Shown here piece by piece: positions 1-8,872 of a stretch of DNA of 64,000 nt (position 1 is its first letter; every line of letters starts with the position of its first letter). The DNA lies in NCBI RefSeq assembly GCF_026341825.1, contig NZ_JAPENY010000003.1, positions 1,860,001-1,924,000 on the forward strand, in the 5' to 3' direction. The notes beneath the pieces were generated by a model. The model made no database searches. It saw only the letters and a list, made by a program, of their open reading frames with translations, and had not been told where the DNA came from. The stretch is from Streptomyces sp. NBC_00620 (lineage in GTDB: Bacteria; Actinomycetota; Actinomycetes; Streptomycetales; Streptomycetaceae). The translations under genes were made by a program, and so were the position numbers.

Positions 1-926
1 CGCGTCCGATGCTCCTGCGGACTGACTCCGTACACCCGCTTGAAGGCGCTGGACAGCGCGAACGAGCTGCCGTAGCCGACCTGGCGGGCGATCGCGCCGA
101 TGGTGTCCTCGGTGTCGCGCAGCCGGTCCGCGGCGAGGGCGAGGCGCCAGCCGGTCAGGTACGTCATCGGGGGCTCGCCGACGAGTTCGCTGAAGCGGCG
201 GGCGAGGGCCGCGCGCGAGACGCCGGCCTTGGCGGCGAGCGTCGCGACCGTCCAGGGGTGGGCCGGATCGTCCTGGACGAGCCGCAGCACCCGGCCCACG
301 ACGGGGTCGGCGAGGGCCTGGTACCAGGCGGGTGCCTCGGCCTCGGGGCGGGAGAACCAGGACCGCAGCGCGGCGATGACCAGCAGGTCGAGCAGCCGGT
401 CGAGGACGACCTCCTGGCCGGGTTCGTCGCGGACGATCTCCTCGGCGAGGATGTCGGTGAGCGCGCAGTCCCACATGTCGGCGGTGAGCGTGAGGAGCGG
501 CGGCAGGGCGTCGAGCAGCCTGCCGCTGATCTCGCCCTGCATCATGTACGTCCCGATCAGCATCACCGACGAGCCGTCGAGCCGGTCGCCCCAGCTGCGT
601 ACGCCGAGGTCCCAGTGGCCCTTCATGGAGCGCCCGTCGGGGTAGCTGCACTCGCCGCCCGGCAGGATCACCGCCTGCGGGTCGGTCCCCGGGGCGTCGG
701 CGACGGTGTACGGGTCCGGTCCGCGCGCGATGGCGACGTCGCCCGCCGCCAGCCGTAGCTGCTGTCCCCCGTCCGCCGTGACCCACGCGTCACCGCGGAC
801 AAGGAGCATGATCGTGAGAGGAGCGCGGTCCTCGACGCGGATGCCCCAGGGCGGGTCGAAGCACGCACGGATCATGAAGGCGCCACGGGCGCGTGGGCCC
901 TCCAGCAGGCCTGCGAGAGCGTCCAT
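1..926 (-). CDS. AraC-family transcriptional regulator, 3' end outside window
   Basis: The gene runs off the left edge, so about 308 residues are visible and only the last few are missing. The N-terminal two thirds look like the cupin-type sensor domain of AraC regulators (for example the GDVAIARGPDPYTV stretch). The last 100 visible residues carry the two helix-turn-helix units, with VATLAAKAGVSRAALARRF in the first and the family signature AIARQVGYGSSFALSSAFKR in the second. It should be a cytoplasmic DNA-binding regulator of a small-molecule response. The ATG at 924-926 is chosen because it begins the conserved protein. It is divergent from the NmrA-type reductase, with 80 bases between the two starts. 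This arrangement commonly means the regulator controls its neighbour, but that is inference. Confidence 0.9.
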   Translation of the reverse strand, partial: MDALAGLLEGPRARGAFMIRACFDPPWGIRVEDRAPLTIMLLVRGDAWVTADGGQQLRLAAGDVAIARGPDPYTVADAPGTDPQAVILPGGECSYPDGRSMKGHWDLGVRSWGDRLDGSSVMLIGTYMMQGEISGRLLDALPPLLTLTADMWDCALTDILAEEIVRDEPGQEVVLDRLLDLLVIAALRSWFSRPEAEAPAWYQALADPVVGRVLRLVQDDPAHPWTVATLAAKAGVSRAALARRFSELVGEPPMTYLTGWRLALAADRLRDTEDTIGAIARQVGYGSSFALSSAFKRVYGVSPQEHRT

Positions 927-1006
927 GAGGCCAGCGTAGACGCGCACATATGGGAATGAGCGGTTCAGCGATGGTTCCTTGCGGCGCACGGAAGTTGACT
1001 GGCTGC

Positions 1007-1855
1007 ATGACGGAAAACACGGCACGTACGAATGACATGACGGTACTGGTCACCGGAGCCACGGGACGCACGGGCAGCCGGGTCGCGGAGGCCGCGCGGG
1101 CGGCCGGGCTCACGGTGCGGGCCGGGTCCCGCTCCCAGGGCACCCGCTTCGACTGGGCGGACCGCTCGACCTGGGCGGACGCCCTGCGGGGCGCCGACGC
1201 GGCGTATCTCGCCTACCCCACGGACGTCGGTTCCCCTGAGGCCACCGAGGCGGTCGGCGCCATCGCCCGGGAGGCGGTCGGACTCGGCGTACGGCGGCTG
1301 GTGCTGCTGTCGGCGCGGGGCGAGGAGCGGGCGCTCGCGACCGAGGAGGCGCTCAGGACCTCGGGCGCGGACTGGACGATCGTACGAGCGGCCTGGTTCG
1401 CGCAGAACTTCAGCGAAGGTCCGCTGGTGGAGGGGATGCTCCACGGGGAGCTGGTGTTCCCGGCCGGTGAGGTGCAGGAGCCCTTCATCGACGTACGGGA
1501 CATCGCGGACGTCGTGGTGGCCACGCTGACCTCGGGCGACCGGTACGTCGGCAAGGACGTCACCGTCTCCGGGGCCCGGCTGCTGTCCTTCCGCGAGGCG
1601 GTCGCCGAGATCTCGGAGGCGACCGGCAGCGAGCTGGCGTACATCCCGGTGACCGCGCGCCAGTACGGCGACACCCTGGCCGGGTTCGGGGTGCCGCAGC
1701 ACGAGGTCGACCTCCTCGTCGAGGTCTTCGAGGGCCTCCTCGACGGCCGCAACGCGCACCTCTCGGACGGCGTCCAGCAGGTCCTGGGGCGCGAGCCGCG
1801 GGACTTCACCGAATTCGTACGGGAGAACGCGGCGGCCGGAGTCTGGAAGGCCTGA
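1007..1855 (+). CDS. NmrA-like NAD(P)-binding oxidoreductase
   Basis: The protein has 282 residues. It opens with the Rossmann dinucleotide-binding motif VTGATGRTGSRV near residues 13-25 and continues with the NmrA-type pattern of an atypical short-chain dehydrogenase, including RAAWFAQNFSEG and a PFIDVRDIADV segment. Members of this family bind NAD(P)H and act either as reductases or as redox-sensing proteins; the substrate here cannot be read from sequence. ATG 1007 is preferred over a GTG at 950 because it sits just before the conserved fold, with GGAAG about ten bases upstream; ATG 1037 is also possible. It lies divergent from the AraC regulator, which may respond to the same compound. 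Confidence 0.85.
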   Translation: MTENTARTNDMTVLVTGATGRTGSRVAEAARAAGLTVRAGSRSQGTRFDWADRSTWADALRGADAAYLAYPTDVGSPEATEAVGAIAREAVGLGVRRLVLLSARGEERALATEEALRTSGADWTIVRAAWFAQNFSEGPLVEGMLHGELVFPAGEVQEPFIDVRDIADVVVATLTSGDRYVGKDVTVSGARLLSFREAVAEISEATGSELAYIPVTARQYGDTLAGFGVPQHEVDLLVEVFEGLLDGRNAHLSDGVQQVLGREPRDFTEFVRENAAAGVWKA

Positions 1856-1870
1856 GCCCACCCGGCGGTG

Positions 1871-3043
1871 TCACTCCCCGGGAGGCGGCACATCCCCGTT
1901 CTTGTGCTGCGGATGGTGCGTGCTCTTCACATGCGCCCGCAGCCGGGAGGTCACGTCCTCCGGCGGGAGGAAGCGGGACCAGCGCTCCGGGAACTCGGAG
2001 GGCATGTCCGGGTCGTCGGAGTCGTCGAACTCGGCGTCGTACGAGCGGGACGCGGCAACCCGGGCGACGTACTCGGCGACCTGGGCCTCGCGCAGGCGTT
2101 CGTTGTTGGCACGCGCCGCCGCCGTGGCGGCGGCCGGCCAGACGCGGTCGATGGCGGCGTTCACGGCGGCGCCGACCAGGACCGCGAACGCGGACACGCC
2201 GATCCACAGGAGGACGGCGACGGGCGCGGCGAGCGAGCCGTAGATCGTGGGGCCCTCGACCGTGTTGGTCAGGTAGATGCGGAGCAGGAGGCTGCCGAGG
2301 ACCCACATGCCGAGGGCCACCAGGGCACCCGGCACGTCCTCCACCCACGGCGACCGCACCGGCACTGACACGTGGTACAGGGTCGTCAGGAACACGACCC
2401 CCAGGACGATGACGACCGGCCAGTACAGAATCTGCACGACCGTCTCCGACCACGGCACGATGTTCACCACCGCGTCCGGGCCCGCCACCATCAGCGGCAG
2501 CGCGATCGAGCCGATCAGCAGCGCCACGATGAAGAGCAGGAACGACACGATGCGGGTCTTCACGATGCCGCGGGTGCCGTCGAGGCCGTACATCACGGTG
2601 ATGGTGTCGATGAAGACGTTCACCGCGCGCGAGCCCGACCACAGGGCGAACAGAAAGCCGAGCGAGATGATGTCGGGGCGGCCGCCCTTCGTCACGTCGT
2701 GGAGGATCGGCTCGGCGATGTCGTGCACGCCCTTGTCGGAGAGGACCGTGCGGGCCGCCTCCAGGATGTTGGTCTCCAGGCTTGCGATCGTGTCGGCGCC
2801 GGTCCAGGCGTCCACATAGCCGAGCAGGCCGATCATGCTCAGCAGCAACGGCGGCACGGAGAGCAGCGTGAAGAACGCCGCCTCCGCTGCGAGACCCAGG
2901 ATCCGGTACTCCATGCACGAGTTGACCGTGTCCTTGACCAGCAGCCAGGCGGTCCTGCGCTTCGACACGTTCCGGTACAGCGCGCGAGCGCGGTGAAGAC
3001 GACCCGAGGGAGGCCGTTCAGGTGTTTCTTTTGCCTGGTGCAC
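1871..3043 (-). CDS. YihY/BrkB-family integral membrane protein
   Basis: This 390-residue protein matches the YihY/virulence factor BrkB family. It has a conserved N-terminal block (KDTVNSCMEYRILGLAAEAAFFTLLSVPPLLL, shown here only to locate the first membrane segment), about six hydrophobic helices between residues 50 and 300, and a hydrophilic acidic C-terminal tail of roughly 80 residues on the cytoplasmic side. The family is often labelled ribonuclease BN for historical reasons, but it is a membrane protein whose transport role is unsettled. The GTG at 3041-3043 is the best start available, though AAGGA lies only one base upstream of it, so initiation may be leaderless. Only 17 bases separate it from the divergent acyl-CoA dehydrogenase start. 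Confidence 0.85.
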   Translation of the reverse strand: MHQAKETPERPPSGRLHRARALYRNVSKRRTAWLLVKDTVNSCMEYRILGLAAEAAFFTLLSVPPLLLSMIGLLGYVDAWTGADTIASLETNILEAARTVLSDKGVHDIAEPILHDVTKGGRPDIISLGFLFALWSGSRAVNVFIDTITVMYGLDGTRGIVKTRIVSFLLFIVALLIGSIALPLMVAGPDAVVNIVPWSETVVQILYWPVVIVLGVVFLTTLYHVSVPVRSPWVEDVPGALVALGMWVLGSLLLRIYLTNTVEGPTIYGSLAAPVAVLLWIGVSAFAVLVGAAVNAAIDRVWPAAATAAARANNERLREAQVAEYVARVAASRSYDAEFDDSDDPDMPSEFPERWSRFLPPEDVTSRLRAHVKSTHHPQHKNGDVPPPGE

Positions 3044-3060
3044 GTCCTTACCGTATCCGT

Positions 3061-4695
3061 ATGGCAGCCACCACCCACACCGTGACCAACCAGCCTCCGC
3101 CCCTGGTCGGATATGACGTCTTTGCCGCCGACCGGGCCCTTGCGGAGGCGGTCGAACGGCATCTCGAACCAGCACTTCTCGACGAGGCGCGCGAGGAGCT
3201 TTCGGCGCTCGGCCACACCTCCGGTTCCGCCCAGGTACAGGAGTGGGGCGTGCTGGCCAACGAGAACCCGCCAAAGCTCCGCACCCATGACCGCTACGGC
3301 AACCGGATCGACGAGGTCGAGTTCCATCCCTCCTGGCACCGGCTACTCGGCAAGGGCGTGTCGGCCGGGCTGACCTCGGCCTGGTCGCGGCCCGGCGGGC
3401 ATGTGCGGCGCGCCGCCGGTTTCGTGGTCTGGACGCAGGTCGAGGCCGGCAACGGCTGCCCCCTGTCGATGACCCACGCGGCGGTGCCCGCGCTGCGCAC
3501 CGACCCGGCGCTCGCCGCCGAGTGGGAGCCGCGGCTGACCTCCACCGTCTACGACCAGGAGTTCCGTCCCGCCGCCCAGAAGGCCGGTGCGCTCTTCGGG
3601 ATGGGCATGACGGAGAAGCAGGGCGGCAGCGACGTACGCGCCAACACCACGGAGGCGCGGCCGCTCGCCGAGGACGGGACGTACGAACTGACGGGCCACA
3701 AGTGGTTCTGCTCGGCGCCCATGTCGGACGGATTCCTGGTGCTCGCGCAGGCCCCTGACGGGCTGACCTGCTTCCTGGTGCCGCGTGTCCTGGCGGACGG
3801 CACGCGCAACGTGTTCCGCATCCAGCGGCTCAAGGACAAGCTCGGCAACAGGTCCAACGCGTCGAGCGAGGTCGAGTTCGACGGGACCTGGGCGCGCCGG
3901 GTCGGGGACGAGGGGCGCGGGGTGCGCACCATCATCGAGATGGTCGCGGCGACCCGGCTCGACTGTGTGCTCGGCTCGGCCTCGCTGATGCGGCAGGCCG
4001 TCGCGCAGGCCGTGCACCACTGCACCTACCGCGAGGCGTTCGGCGGCAAGCTCATCGACAAGCCGCTGATGAGGAACGTACTGGCGGACCTGGCCCTGGA
4101 GTCGGAGGCCGCGACGACGCTCGGGCTGCGCCTTGCCGCCGCGTACGACGACGGGAGCGAGCAGGAGCTCGCGTTCCTGCGTCTCGCGGTGCCGGCCGCC
4201 AAGTACTGGGTGACCAAGCGGTGTACGCCGGTGGCGGTCGAAGCGCTCGAGTGCCTGGGCGGCAACGGGTACGTCGAGGAGTCCGGCATGCCGAGACTGC
4301 TGCGCGAGTCGCCGCTCAACTCGGTGTGGGAGGGCGCTGGCAACGTCCAGGCGCTGGACGTACTGCGGGCGCTCCAGCGGGAGCCGGGTGCGCTCGATGC
4401 GTATCTGCGGGAGGTGGGGCAGGCGCGGGGCGCCGACCACCGGCTGGACGGGGCGATCAAGAACCTGCTGACCGAACTCGCCGACCTGGAGGGCGTCGAG
4501 GGCCGCGCCCGCCGTCTCGTCGAGCGGATCGCACTGGTGCTCCAGGGTTCGCTGCTCGTCCGGTACGCGCCGCCGGAGGTCGCCGACGCGTTCTGCGCCT
4601 CACGCCTGGGCGGCGACTGGGGTTCGGCCTTCGGCACACTGCCGCACAGTCTGGATCTGGCCACGGTGGTGGAGCGGGCGCGGCCGGTTTCCTGA
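3061..4695 (+). CDS. acyl-CoA dehydrogenase family protein, AidB-like
   Basis: The 544-residue product is a flavin-dependent acyl-CoA dehydrogenase of the longer AidB/isovaleryl-CoA dehydrogenase-like branch. Visible signatures are NGCPLSMTHAAVPAL, the FAD-contacting block FGMGMTEKQGGSDVRANTTEA (in two parts), and the C-terminal ALECLGGNGYVEE motif followed by a further helical domain typical of AidB. In E. coli AidB belongs to the alkylation response; whether this protein oxidises acyl-CoA or protects DNA is not evident. There is no Shine-Dalgarno sequence before ATG 3061, but TACCGT lies six bases upstream, so a leaderless mRNA is plausible. The last 15 bases including the stop are duplicated just downstream. 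Confidence 0.9.
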   Translation: MAATTHTVTNQPPPLVGYDVFAADRALAEAVERHLEPALLDEAREELSALGHTSGSAQVQEWGVLANENPPKLRTHDRYGNRIDEVEFHPSWHRLLGKGVSAGLTSAWSRPGGHVRRAAGFVVWTQVEAGNGCPLSMTHAAVPALRTDPALAAEWEPRLTSTVYDQEFRPAAQKAGALFGMGMTEKQGGSDVRANTTEARPLAEDGTYELTGHKWFCSAPMSDGFLVLAQAPDGLTCFLVPRVLADGTRNVFRIQRLKDKLGNRSNASSEVEFDGTWARRVGDEGRGVRTIIEMVAATRLDCVLGSASLMRQAVAQAVHHCTYREAFGGKLIDKPLMRNVLADLALESEAATTLGLRLAAAYDDGSEQELAFLRLAVPAAKYWVTKRCTPVAVEALECLGGNGYVEESGMPRLLRESPLNSVWEGAGNVQALDVLRALQREPGALDAYLREVGQARGADHRLDGAIKNLLTELADLEGVEGRARRLVERIALVLQGSLLVRYAPPEVADAFCASRLGGDWGSAFGTLPHSLDLATVVERARPVS

Positions 4696-4719
4696 ACGGC
4701 CCGGCGGCCGGTTTCCTGA
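4681..4719 (+). repeat. 15-bp direct repeat over the acyl-CoA dehydrogenase stop codon
   Basis: CGGCCGGTTTCCTGA occurs at 4681-4695, ending the gene, and identically at 4705-4719, in another frame and outside the gene. It looks like a small tandem duplication of the gene's 3' end. Confidence 0.9.
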
Positions 4720-5014
4720 GGCGCTCTCGCGGGGACGGTCCTCGGATACGAGGTTTGCCGCGCTGACACGGGGGTGGTGCTGCGCCGACACGGCACCACC
4801 CCCGCTCTCAGGCCCCGTTCAAGGAGCACGACGCCGCACGGGCGACGTCATTGTCATTTTCTAGGAACCTTATGACCGTTGGCGAGAGTTGCAGACCGTT
4901 GCATTCCTTGGTGCACCTTGCGCGAACCACCGGCGTCCGCGGCCGGGAGCAGGCACGATGTGGGATGACGGCGGCGTCACAGCTTGTACGCGGTACTGGT
5001 TTCGGGAGTGCCCA
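4696..5014. other. intergenic region, 319 bp, between acyl-CoA dehydrogenase and GAF regulator
   Basis: No gene is seen here. It holds the duplicated stop-codon repeat, the terminator hairpin and, at about 4850-4915, an AT-richer stretch that probably contains the promoter of the GAF regulator. The 8-mer GACCGTTG occurs at 4874-4881 and again at 4894-4901, a 20-base spacing that could be a pair of protein-binding sites. Confidence 0.5.
4770..4803 (+). terminator. hairpin terminator after acyl-CoA dehydrogenase
   Basis: GGGGGTGGTGC at 4770-4780 pairs perfectly over 11 bp with GCACCACCCCC at 4793-4803, leaving a 12-base loop. There is no T-run, as is usual for Streptomyces. It lies 74 bases after the stop codon. 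Confidence 0.8.
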
Positions 5015-6313
5015 GTGAAGACCACATCGTTCAACCCTGCCCGTTTCGCTCCGCTGGACGCGTCCGAATCGGCCCGGCGTCTCCAGGAAACCTGGGCCGC
5101 GACGCTCAGAGGCGACCGCTCCCCGATCGCGCCCCGTCCCGTTATCGGACAGTCCTGGCAAAGAGTGAAACGTTTCGGCGTGCAGCCCGAACAGGGCACG
5201 GGCAGCGTCCTGTTGCAGGCGGAGGAAATCGAGCACCGCCGTACCTCGACCGCGCTCGCCGACGTGATGCCGGTCCTCAGCGGCGGCCTCGGCTCGGTCG
5301 CCGACGCCTCCCTGCAGATCATGGTGGTCACGGACGCGGAGGGCCGGGTGCTGTGGCGCGAGGGCAACGCGGGCGTGCTGCGCCGGGCCGACGCCATCTG
5401 CCTGGAGGAGGGTGCCGCCTGGAGCGAGGACACCACGGGCACCAACGCGATCGGCACCGCGCTCACCGCCGGGGCCGCCGTCCAGGTGCACTCGGCCGAG
5501 CACTTCGTACGCACCCTGCACAACTGGACCTGCGCCGCGGCGCCGGTGCACGACCCGCGCGACGGGCGGCTCCTCGGCATCATCGACGTGAGCGGGCCCG
5601 ACTGCACCTTCCATCCGGCCACGCTCGCGCTGGTCGACTCGGTGTCCCGGCTGGCCGAAAGTGAGCTGCGTACCCGCCATTTGGCATCGATCGAACGACT
5701 GCGCTCGGTGGCCGCGCCCATCCTGTGCCGGCTGGACGGCAAGGCGCTGGTCGTGGACACGCACGGCTGGCTCGCGGCCGTCACCGGGATGCCGCCGGTC
5801 GACCGGGTCCCGCTGCCCAACTCCTTCGGCGCCGGCCGGTACTGGCTGCCGCCCCTCGGAACGTGCGTCGCCGAACCGTTGCCCGGCGGCTGGCTGCTCC
5901 GGGTCACCGAGGCCGACACCCCGGGGTGCGCGAGCCGGGTGGTCCTCGACCTGAGCGAACCCCGGCGGCCGTGCGCCACCGTCGCGGGCGCGGCGGGCAG
6001 TTGGGCGCAGGACCTGAGCCCGCGCCACGCCGAGCTGCTGTACGTGCTCGCCCTCCACCGCCAGGGACGCAGCGCGGCCGAACTCGCCCTCGACCTCTTC
6101 GGCGACCCGACCCGTACGGTCACGGTCCGCGCCGAACTCTCCCGGCTCCGCCGCCGGTTCACCGGCCTCCTCGACCACCGCCCCTACCGCTTCCGCGAGG
6201 AGGTGGAGGTCGAGGTCGTCCTCCCGGACGACCCGATCGACCTGCTGCCGCAGTCGAGGGCACCCGCGGTGGTGGGGGCGCGCATGGACGGAAGGCGCCA
6301 GGGAGGCCAGTGA
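5015..6313 (+). CDS. GAF-domain transcriptional regulator with C-terminal HTH
   Basis: The 432-residue protein has an N-terminal GAF sensor like that of acetoin/aldehyde-type NtrC activators (AcoR), with the hallmark EDTTGTNAIGTAL near residues 135-148. It lacks any AAA+ sigma-54 ATPase domain. After about residue 330 it has a winged-helix-like segment (LSPRHAELLYVLALHRQGRSAAELALDLFG, two helices) that should bind DNA. This GAF plus helix-turn-helix architecture is common in actinobacteria, often beside an aldehyde dehydrogenase, but none is adjacent here. The GTG at 5015 is chosen because GGGAG lies six bases upstream; frames extending back to 4889 add low-complexity sequence only. The ligand and target genes are unknown. 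Confidence 0.75.
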   Translation: MKTTSFNPARFAPLDASESARRLQETWAATLRGDRSPIAPRPVIGQSWQRVKRFGVQPEQGTGSVLLQAEEIEHRRTSTALADVMPVLSGGLGSVADASLQIMVVTDAEGRVLWREGNAGVLRRADAICLEEGAAWSEDTTGTNAIGTALTAGAAVQVHSAEHFVRTLHNWTCAAAPVHDPRDGRLLGIIDVSGPDCTFHPATLALVDSVSRLAESELRTRHLASIERLRSVAAPILCRLDGKALVVDTHGWLAAVTGMPPVDRVPLPNSFGAGRYWLPPLGTCVAEPLPGGWLLRVTEADTPGCASRVVLDLSEPRRPCATVAGAAGSWAQDLSPRHAELLYVLALHRQGRSAAELALDLFGDPTRTVTVRAELSRLRRRFTGLLDHRPYRFREEVEVEVVLPDDPIDLLPQSRAPAVVGARMDGRRQGGQ

Positions 6314-6445
6314 GCGGGAGGCACGGAGGCAGTACGTCCCGTGTCCCGAGCCGCCCATTCGGCGCTGCCGCCCGCGTCCCCGGACTCTCACCACCTACGC
6401 ATTTCGTCAGTTTTCGTCAGTTTTCCCAGGTGTCTTCCGGGGTAT

Positions 6446-6477
6446 TTGACCTGGCCCGTGGGTCTCTGCCGTAGCAT
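6446..6477 (+). promoter_or_regulatory. possible promoter of the secreted protein gene
   Basis: TTGACC at 6446-6451 and TAGCAT at 6472-6477 resemble -35 and -10 boxes, but the 20-base spacer is long. Just upstream TTTCGTCAGT is tandemly repeated. This is a weak call. Confidence 0.3.
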
Positions 6478-6555
6478 CACTTGACAGGCCACCCCACCCG
6501 CCTCTCCGTCAACGCACGGAGTGTGAGAGGCAGTTGGCCTTCGTCGGGAGGACGC

Positions 6556-7944
6556 ATGAAGCAGCGCGGCAGGCACCGTCGTCATAGGAGGGGTCAGGCG
6601 CTGCGCGCCACGCTGGCCGGAACCGCCCTCGCGCTCACCGCGGCAGCCACCCTGATCAGCACCTCCCAGGCCACGGGCAGCGGAAACCCGGGCGCGCTGG
6701 CCCCGCTCACCTCCTCGTCGACGGCCGGAAAGCTCGGCCTCCAGGAGAAGCTGGTCGCTCAGGGCACCATCGACACTCTCACCCGGCGGATGGGCGGGAA
6801 CGTCGGTGTCGCCGGCATCCTCGACAGCGCCGACCACTCGATGCGCAACGAGGGCGACTGCGACGACTCGGAGCGCGCCGCGCTGCCCGTCGAACCGACG
6901 GCCACGCGCGCGTACTGCTGGGACAGCGCCGACGCGAAGGTCCGGCAGTGGCTGCCGCAGTCGGTCACGACCTCCGGGGACGCCTACGAGGACGCCACGT
7001 GGGGCGACCGCCGGGTGATCCTGGCCGGCTGGACCCATGAGGACCAGCAGGCCGCCGACGACTCCCGGGCGGGCGAGCCGACAAGCGACGAGGGCCTCGC
7101 CCGGATCGCCTTCATCGACGCGACCGACCCGCACGCCCTCAGGTACCGCTATGCGCTGCTCGTCGCACCGCAGGACGGCGGCAAGGACTTCGAGGCGGTC
7201 CGCTCCCGCCTGGGCGGCATGGTCTGGTACCAGGACAAGCTGATCGTCACCGCCCGCAACGGCACCGCCCTGCTCGCCTTCGACCTGCGCCGCATCCTCG
7301 AGACCGATGTGAACAGCGCGGCGATCGGCAAGGTGAGCGGCGGCTACTCGGCGGACGGCTACCAGTACGTGATGCCGGCCATCGGCTCGTACGACCTGAC
7401 CGGCGGCGCGTGCAGCCCCGTCGACGACCACGCGGTCCCCTGCTTCGGCTCCCTCTCCCTGGACCGCACCTCGAGCCCCGACAGCCTGGTGGCGACCGAG
7501 TCGTCCGTCCCCGGCGGCGATGACCGGGCCCGCGTCTGGCGGTATCCCTACAGCACCTCGATCCTCCGCACAGGACTGCTCGCCGCCGACTCCAAGGGCC
7601 GTGTCGACGCCGACGAGGCCTACGAGACCAAGGCCACCGGAGTGTCGGGCGTGCTCTCGCACACGCCGGACGGCGGTGACGAGCCCGAGTGGTACGTCGC
7701 CCAGACACCGGCCGACAACGGCAGGAACGGCACCCTCTGGCGGCAGACGGACAGCGGCGCCAAGGCGGCCACCTGCACCACGGACCAGTCCTACGCCTGC
7801 TGGGGCCTGCACACCTCGTCCCTGTCGTACTGGTACGAGACGGGTGAGCTCTGGACGCTGACCGGGACAGTGGCCGCCGACACCGCCTCCGGGCGTGTGC
7901 TCTACGCGGTTCCGCTGTCCTCGGTCGACGGTTCGCTCGGATAG
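6556..7944 (+). CDS. secreted protein of unknown function
   Basis: The 462-residue protein begins with a basic stretch (MKQRGRHRRHRRGQ) and a hydrophobic segment ending around residue 40, which together form a signal peptide. The mature part has paired cysteines (CDDSERA, YCWDS, GACSPVDDHAVPC, CTTDQSYACW) and regularly spaced tryptophan and glycine strands, which would fit a beta-rich, possibly propeller-like extracellular protein. I do not recognise a catalytic motif or a named family. ATG 6556 has GGGAGG six bases upstream. It stands alone, with a GNAT gene 25 bases downstream that may be co-transcribed. Confidence 0.7.
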   Translation: MKQRGRHRRHRRGQALRATLAGTALALTAAATLISTSQATGSGNPGALAPLTSSSTAGKLGLQEKLVAQGTIDTLTRRMGGNVGVAGILDSADHSMRNEGDCDDSERAALPVEPTATRAYCWDSADAKVRQWLPQSVTTSGDAYEDATWGDRRVILAGWTHEDQQAADDSRAGEPTSDEGLARIAFIDATDPHALRYRYALLVAPQDGGKDFEAVRSRLGGMVWYQDKLIVTARNGTALLAFDLRRILETDVNSAAIGKVSGGYSADGYQYVMPAIGSYDLTGGACSPVDDHAVPCFGSLSLDRTSSPDSLVATESSVPGGDDRARVWRYPYSTSILRTGLLAADSKGRVDADEAYETKATGVSGVLSHTPDGGDEPEWYVAQTPADNGRNGTLWRQTDSGAKAATCTTDQSYACWGLHTSSLSYWYETGELWTLTGTVAADTASGRVLYAVPLSSVDGSLG

Positions 7945-7969
7945 GCACCCCCGTGATTCCCTGACCTGC

Positions 7970-8542
7970 ATGAGCAACGTCACTGTGACCACCTGGTCCC
8001 TGGAGCAGACGGCACCGACCGACCTGCTCCCCGCGATCGCCCCCGACGGGGACGTCCGGATCGTCCGCGCCGAGATCCCCTCCCCCGAGTTCAGCCGCTT
8101 CCTGTACGCCTCGGTCGGCGGCGACATCCGCTGGACCGACCGGCTCGCCTGGTCGTACGAGCGTTGGCAGGAGTACCTGGACCGGCCGGGCGCGGAGACC
8201 TGGGTCGCATACGACCGAGGGACGCCCGCCGGGTACATCGAGCTCGACCCCCAGGACGACGGTGTCGTGGAGATCGCCTACTTCGGTCTGATACCCGCCT
8301 TCCGGGGGCGCCGGATCGGCGGGCACCTCCTCTCGTACGGTGTCGCGCGGGCCTGGGACCTGGCCGAGCGCGGGTCCGGGCGGACGGAGACGAAGCGGGT
8401 CTGGCTGCATACCTGCAGCAAGGACGGGGAGCATGCGATGGACAATTACCTGCGGCGCGGCTTCAAGCTCTTCGACACCAAGGTGGAGGAGGAGCCCGAG
8501 GTCGCCGCACCCGGACCCTGGCCGGGAGCGCGGGCCGTCTGA
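7970..8542 (+). CDS. GNAT-family N-acetyltransferase
   Basis: This 190-residue cytoplasmic enzyme should transfer an acetyl group from acetyl-CoA to an amine. The central strand IAYFGLIPAFRGRRIGGHLL near residues 94-114 contains the GNAT acetyl-CoA pyrophosphate-binding pattern R/Q-x-x-G-x-G/A. The last 40 residues carry the TCSKDGEHAMDNYLRRGFKLF block typical of the family's C-terminal strand. The substrate is unknown. ATG 7970 starts the conserved protein; no strong ribosome-binding site precedes it and translation may depend on the upstream gene 25 bases away. Confidence 0.85.
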   Translation: MSNVTVTTWSLEQTAPTDLLPAIAPDGDVRIVRAEIPSPEFSRFLYASVGGDIRWTDRLAWSYERWQEYLDRPGAETWVAYDRGTPAGYIELDPQDDGVVEIAYFGLIPAFRGRRIGGHLLSYGVARAWDLAERGSGRTETKRVWLHTCSKDGEHAMDNYLRRGFKLFDTKVEEEPEVAAPGPWPGARAV

Positions 8543-8650
8543 CCAGCGGTCGACCAACGGCCCACCAGCGGCGGACCAGCCGCTGACCTGCGGCGTCGTG
8601 AGCCCTTGTCGCGCCACGGCCCGCTGAAGTGCCCGGTCATGTGACCGACA

Positions 8651-8683
8651 ACACCCTTGTCTCACGATCCGGGACAAGGGTGT
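8651..8683 (+). terminator. 11-bp inverted repeat upstream of the sulfur operon
   Basis: ACACCCTTGTC (8651-8661) pairs perfectly with GACAAGGGTGT (8673-8683) around an 11-base loop. It is well placed to terminate the GNAT gene. Because it lies just ahead of the sulfur operon leader, it could instead be an operator. Confidence 0.65.
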
Positions 8684-8737
8684 CCACATGATGGATGACG
8701 GTGGACTGTCCCGAGACCCCCATGACACGCTTCCGTC

Positions 8738-8821
8738 ATGTCTGGAACTGGGATTGCCTTGGTGAGTCGGCGGCACGTCGACCTCGGCCGCATGTCCAGC
8801 GCCATCTGTCCGACGGGCTGA
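8738..8821 (+). CDS. putative cysteine leader peptide of the sulfur operon
   Basis: A 27-codon frame encodes a peptide with the core SRRHVDLGR (residues 10-18) and a single cysteine codon (TGT) at position 24, three codons before the stop. I recall short putative leader peptides with an RRHVDL core being annotated ahead of sulfur-assimilation genes in actinomycetes, and this one sits 135 bases before sulfite reductase. No Shine-Dalgarno sequence is visible before ATG 8738, so the message may be leaderless. The Cys codon is immediately followed by a hairpin (8810-8839) and later by a second, stronger one (8873-8894). The likely role is cysteine-dependent attenuation, in which a ribosome paused at the Cys codon changes leader folding. 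Confidence 0.7.
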   Translation: MSGTGIALVSRRHVDLGRMSSAICPTG

Positions 8822-8839
8822 CAGCCCCGGCACGGTCGG
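8810..8839 (+). promoter_or_regulatory. hairpin at the end of the leader peptide
   Basis: CCGAC (8810-8814) pairs with GTCGG (8835-8839), and inside it GGGCT (8815-8819) pairs with AGCCC (8823-8827). The structure starts on the base after the leader peptide's Cys codon and includes its stop, so a stalled or terminating ribosome would disrupt it. Confidence 0.5.
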
Positions 8840-8872
8840 CATTTCCCTGTTTCCCTCCCCCTGCGCGATGAG

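Noticed and set aside
8722..8866. Alternative frame starting at ATG 8722 in the sulfur leader
   Set aside because: It overlaps the RRHVDL peptide in another frame but has an Arg/Pro-rich sequence without a known core, so it is less likely than the 27-codon frame.
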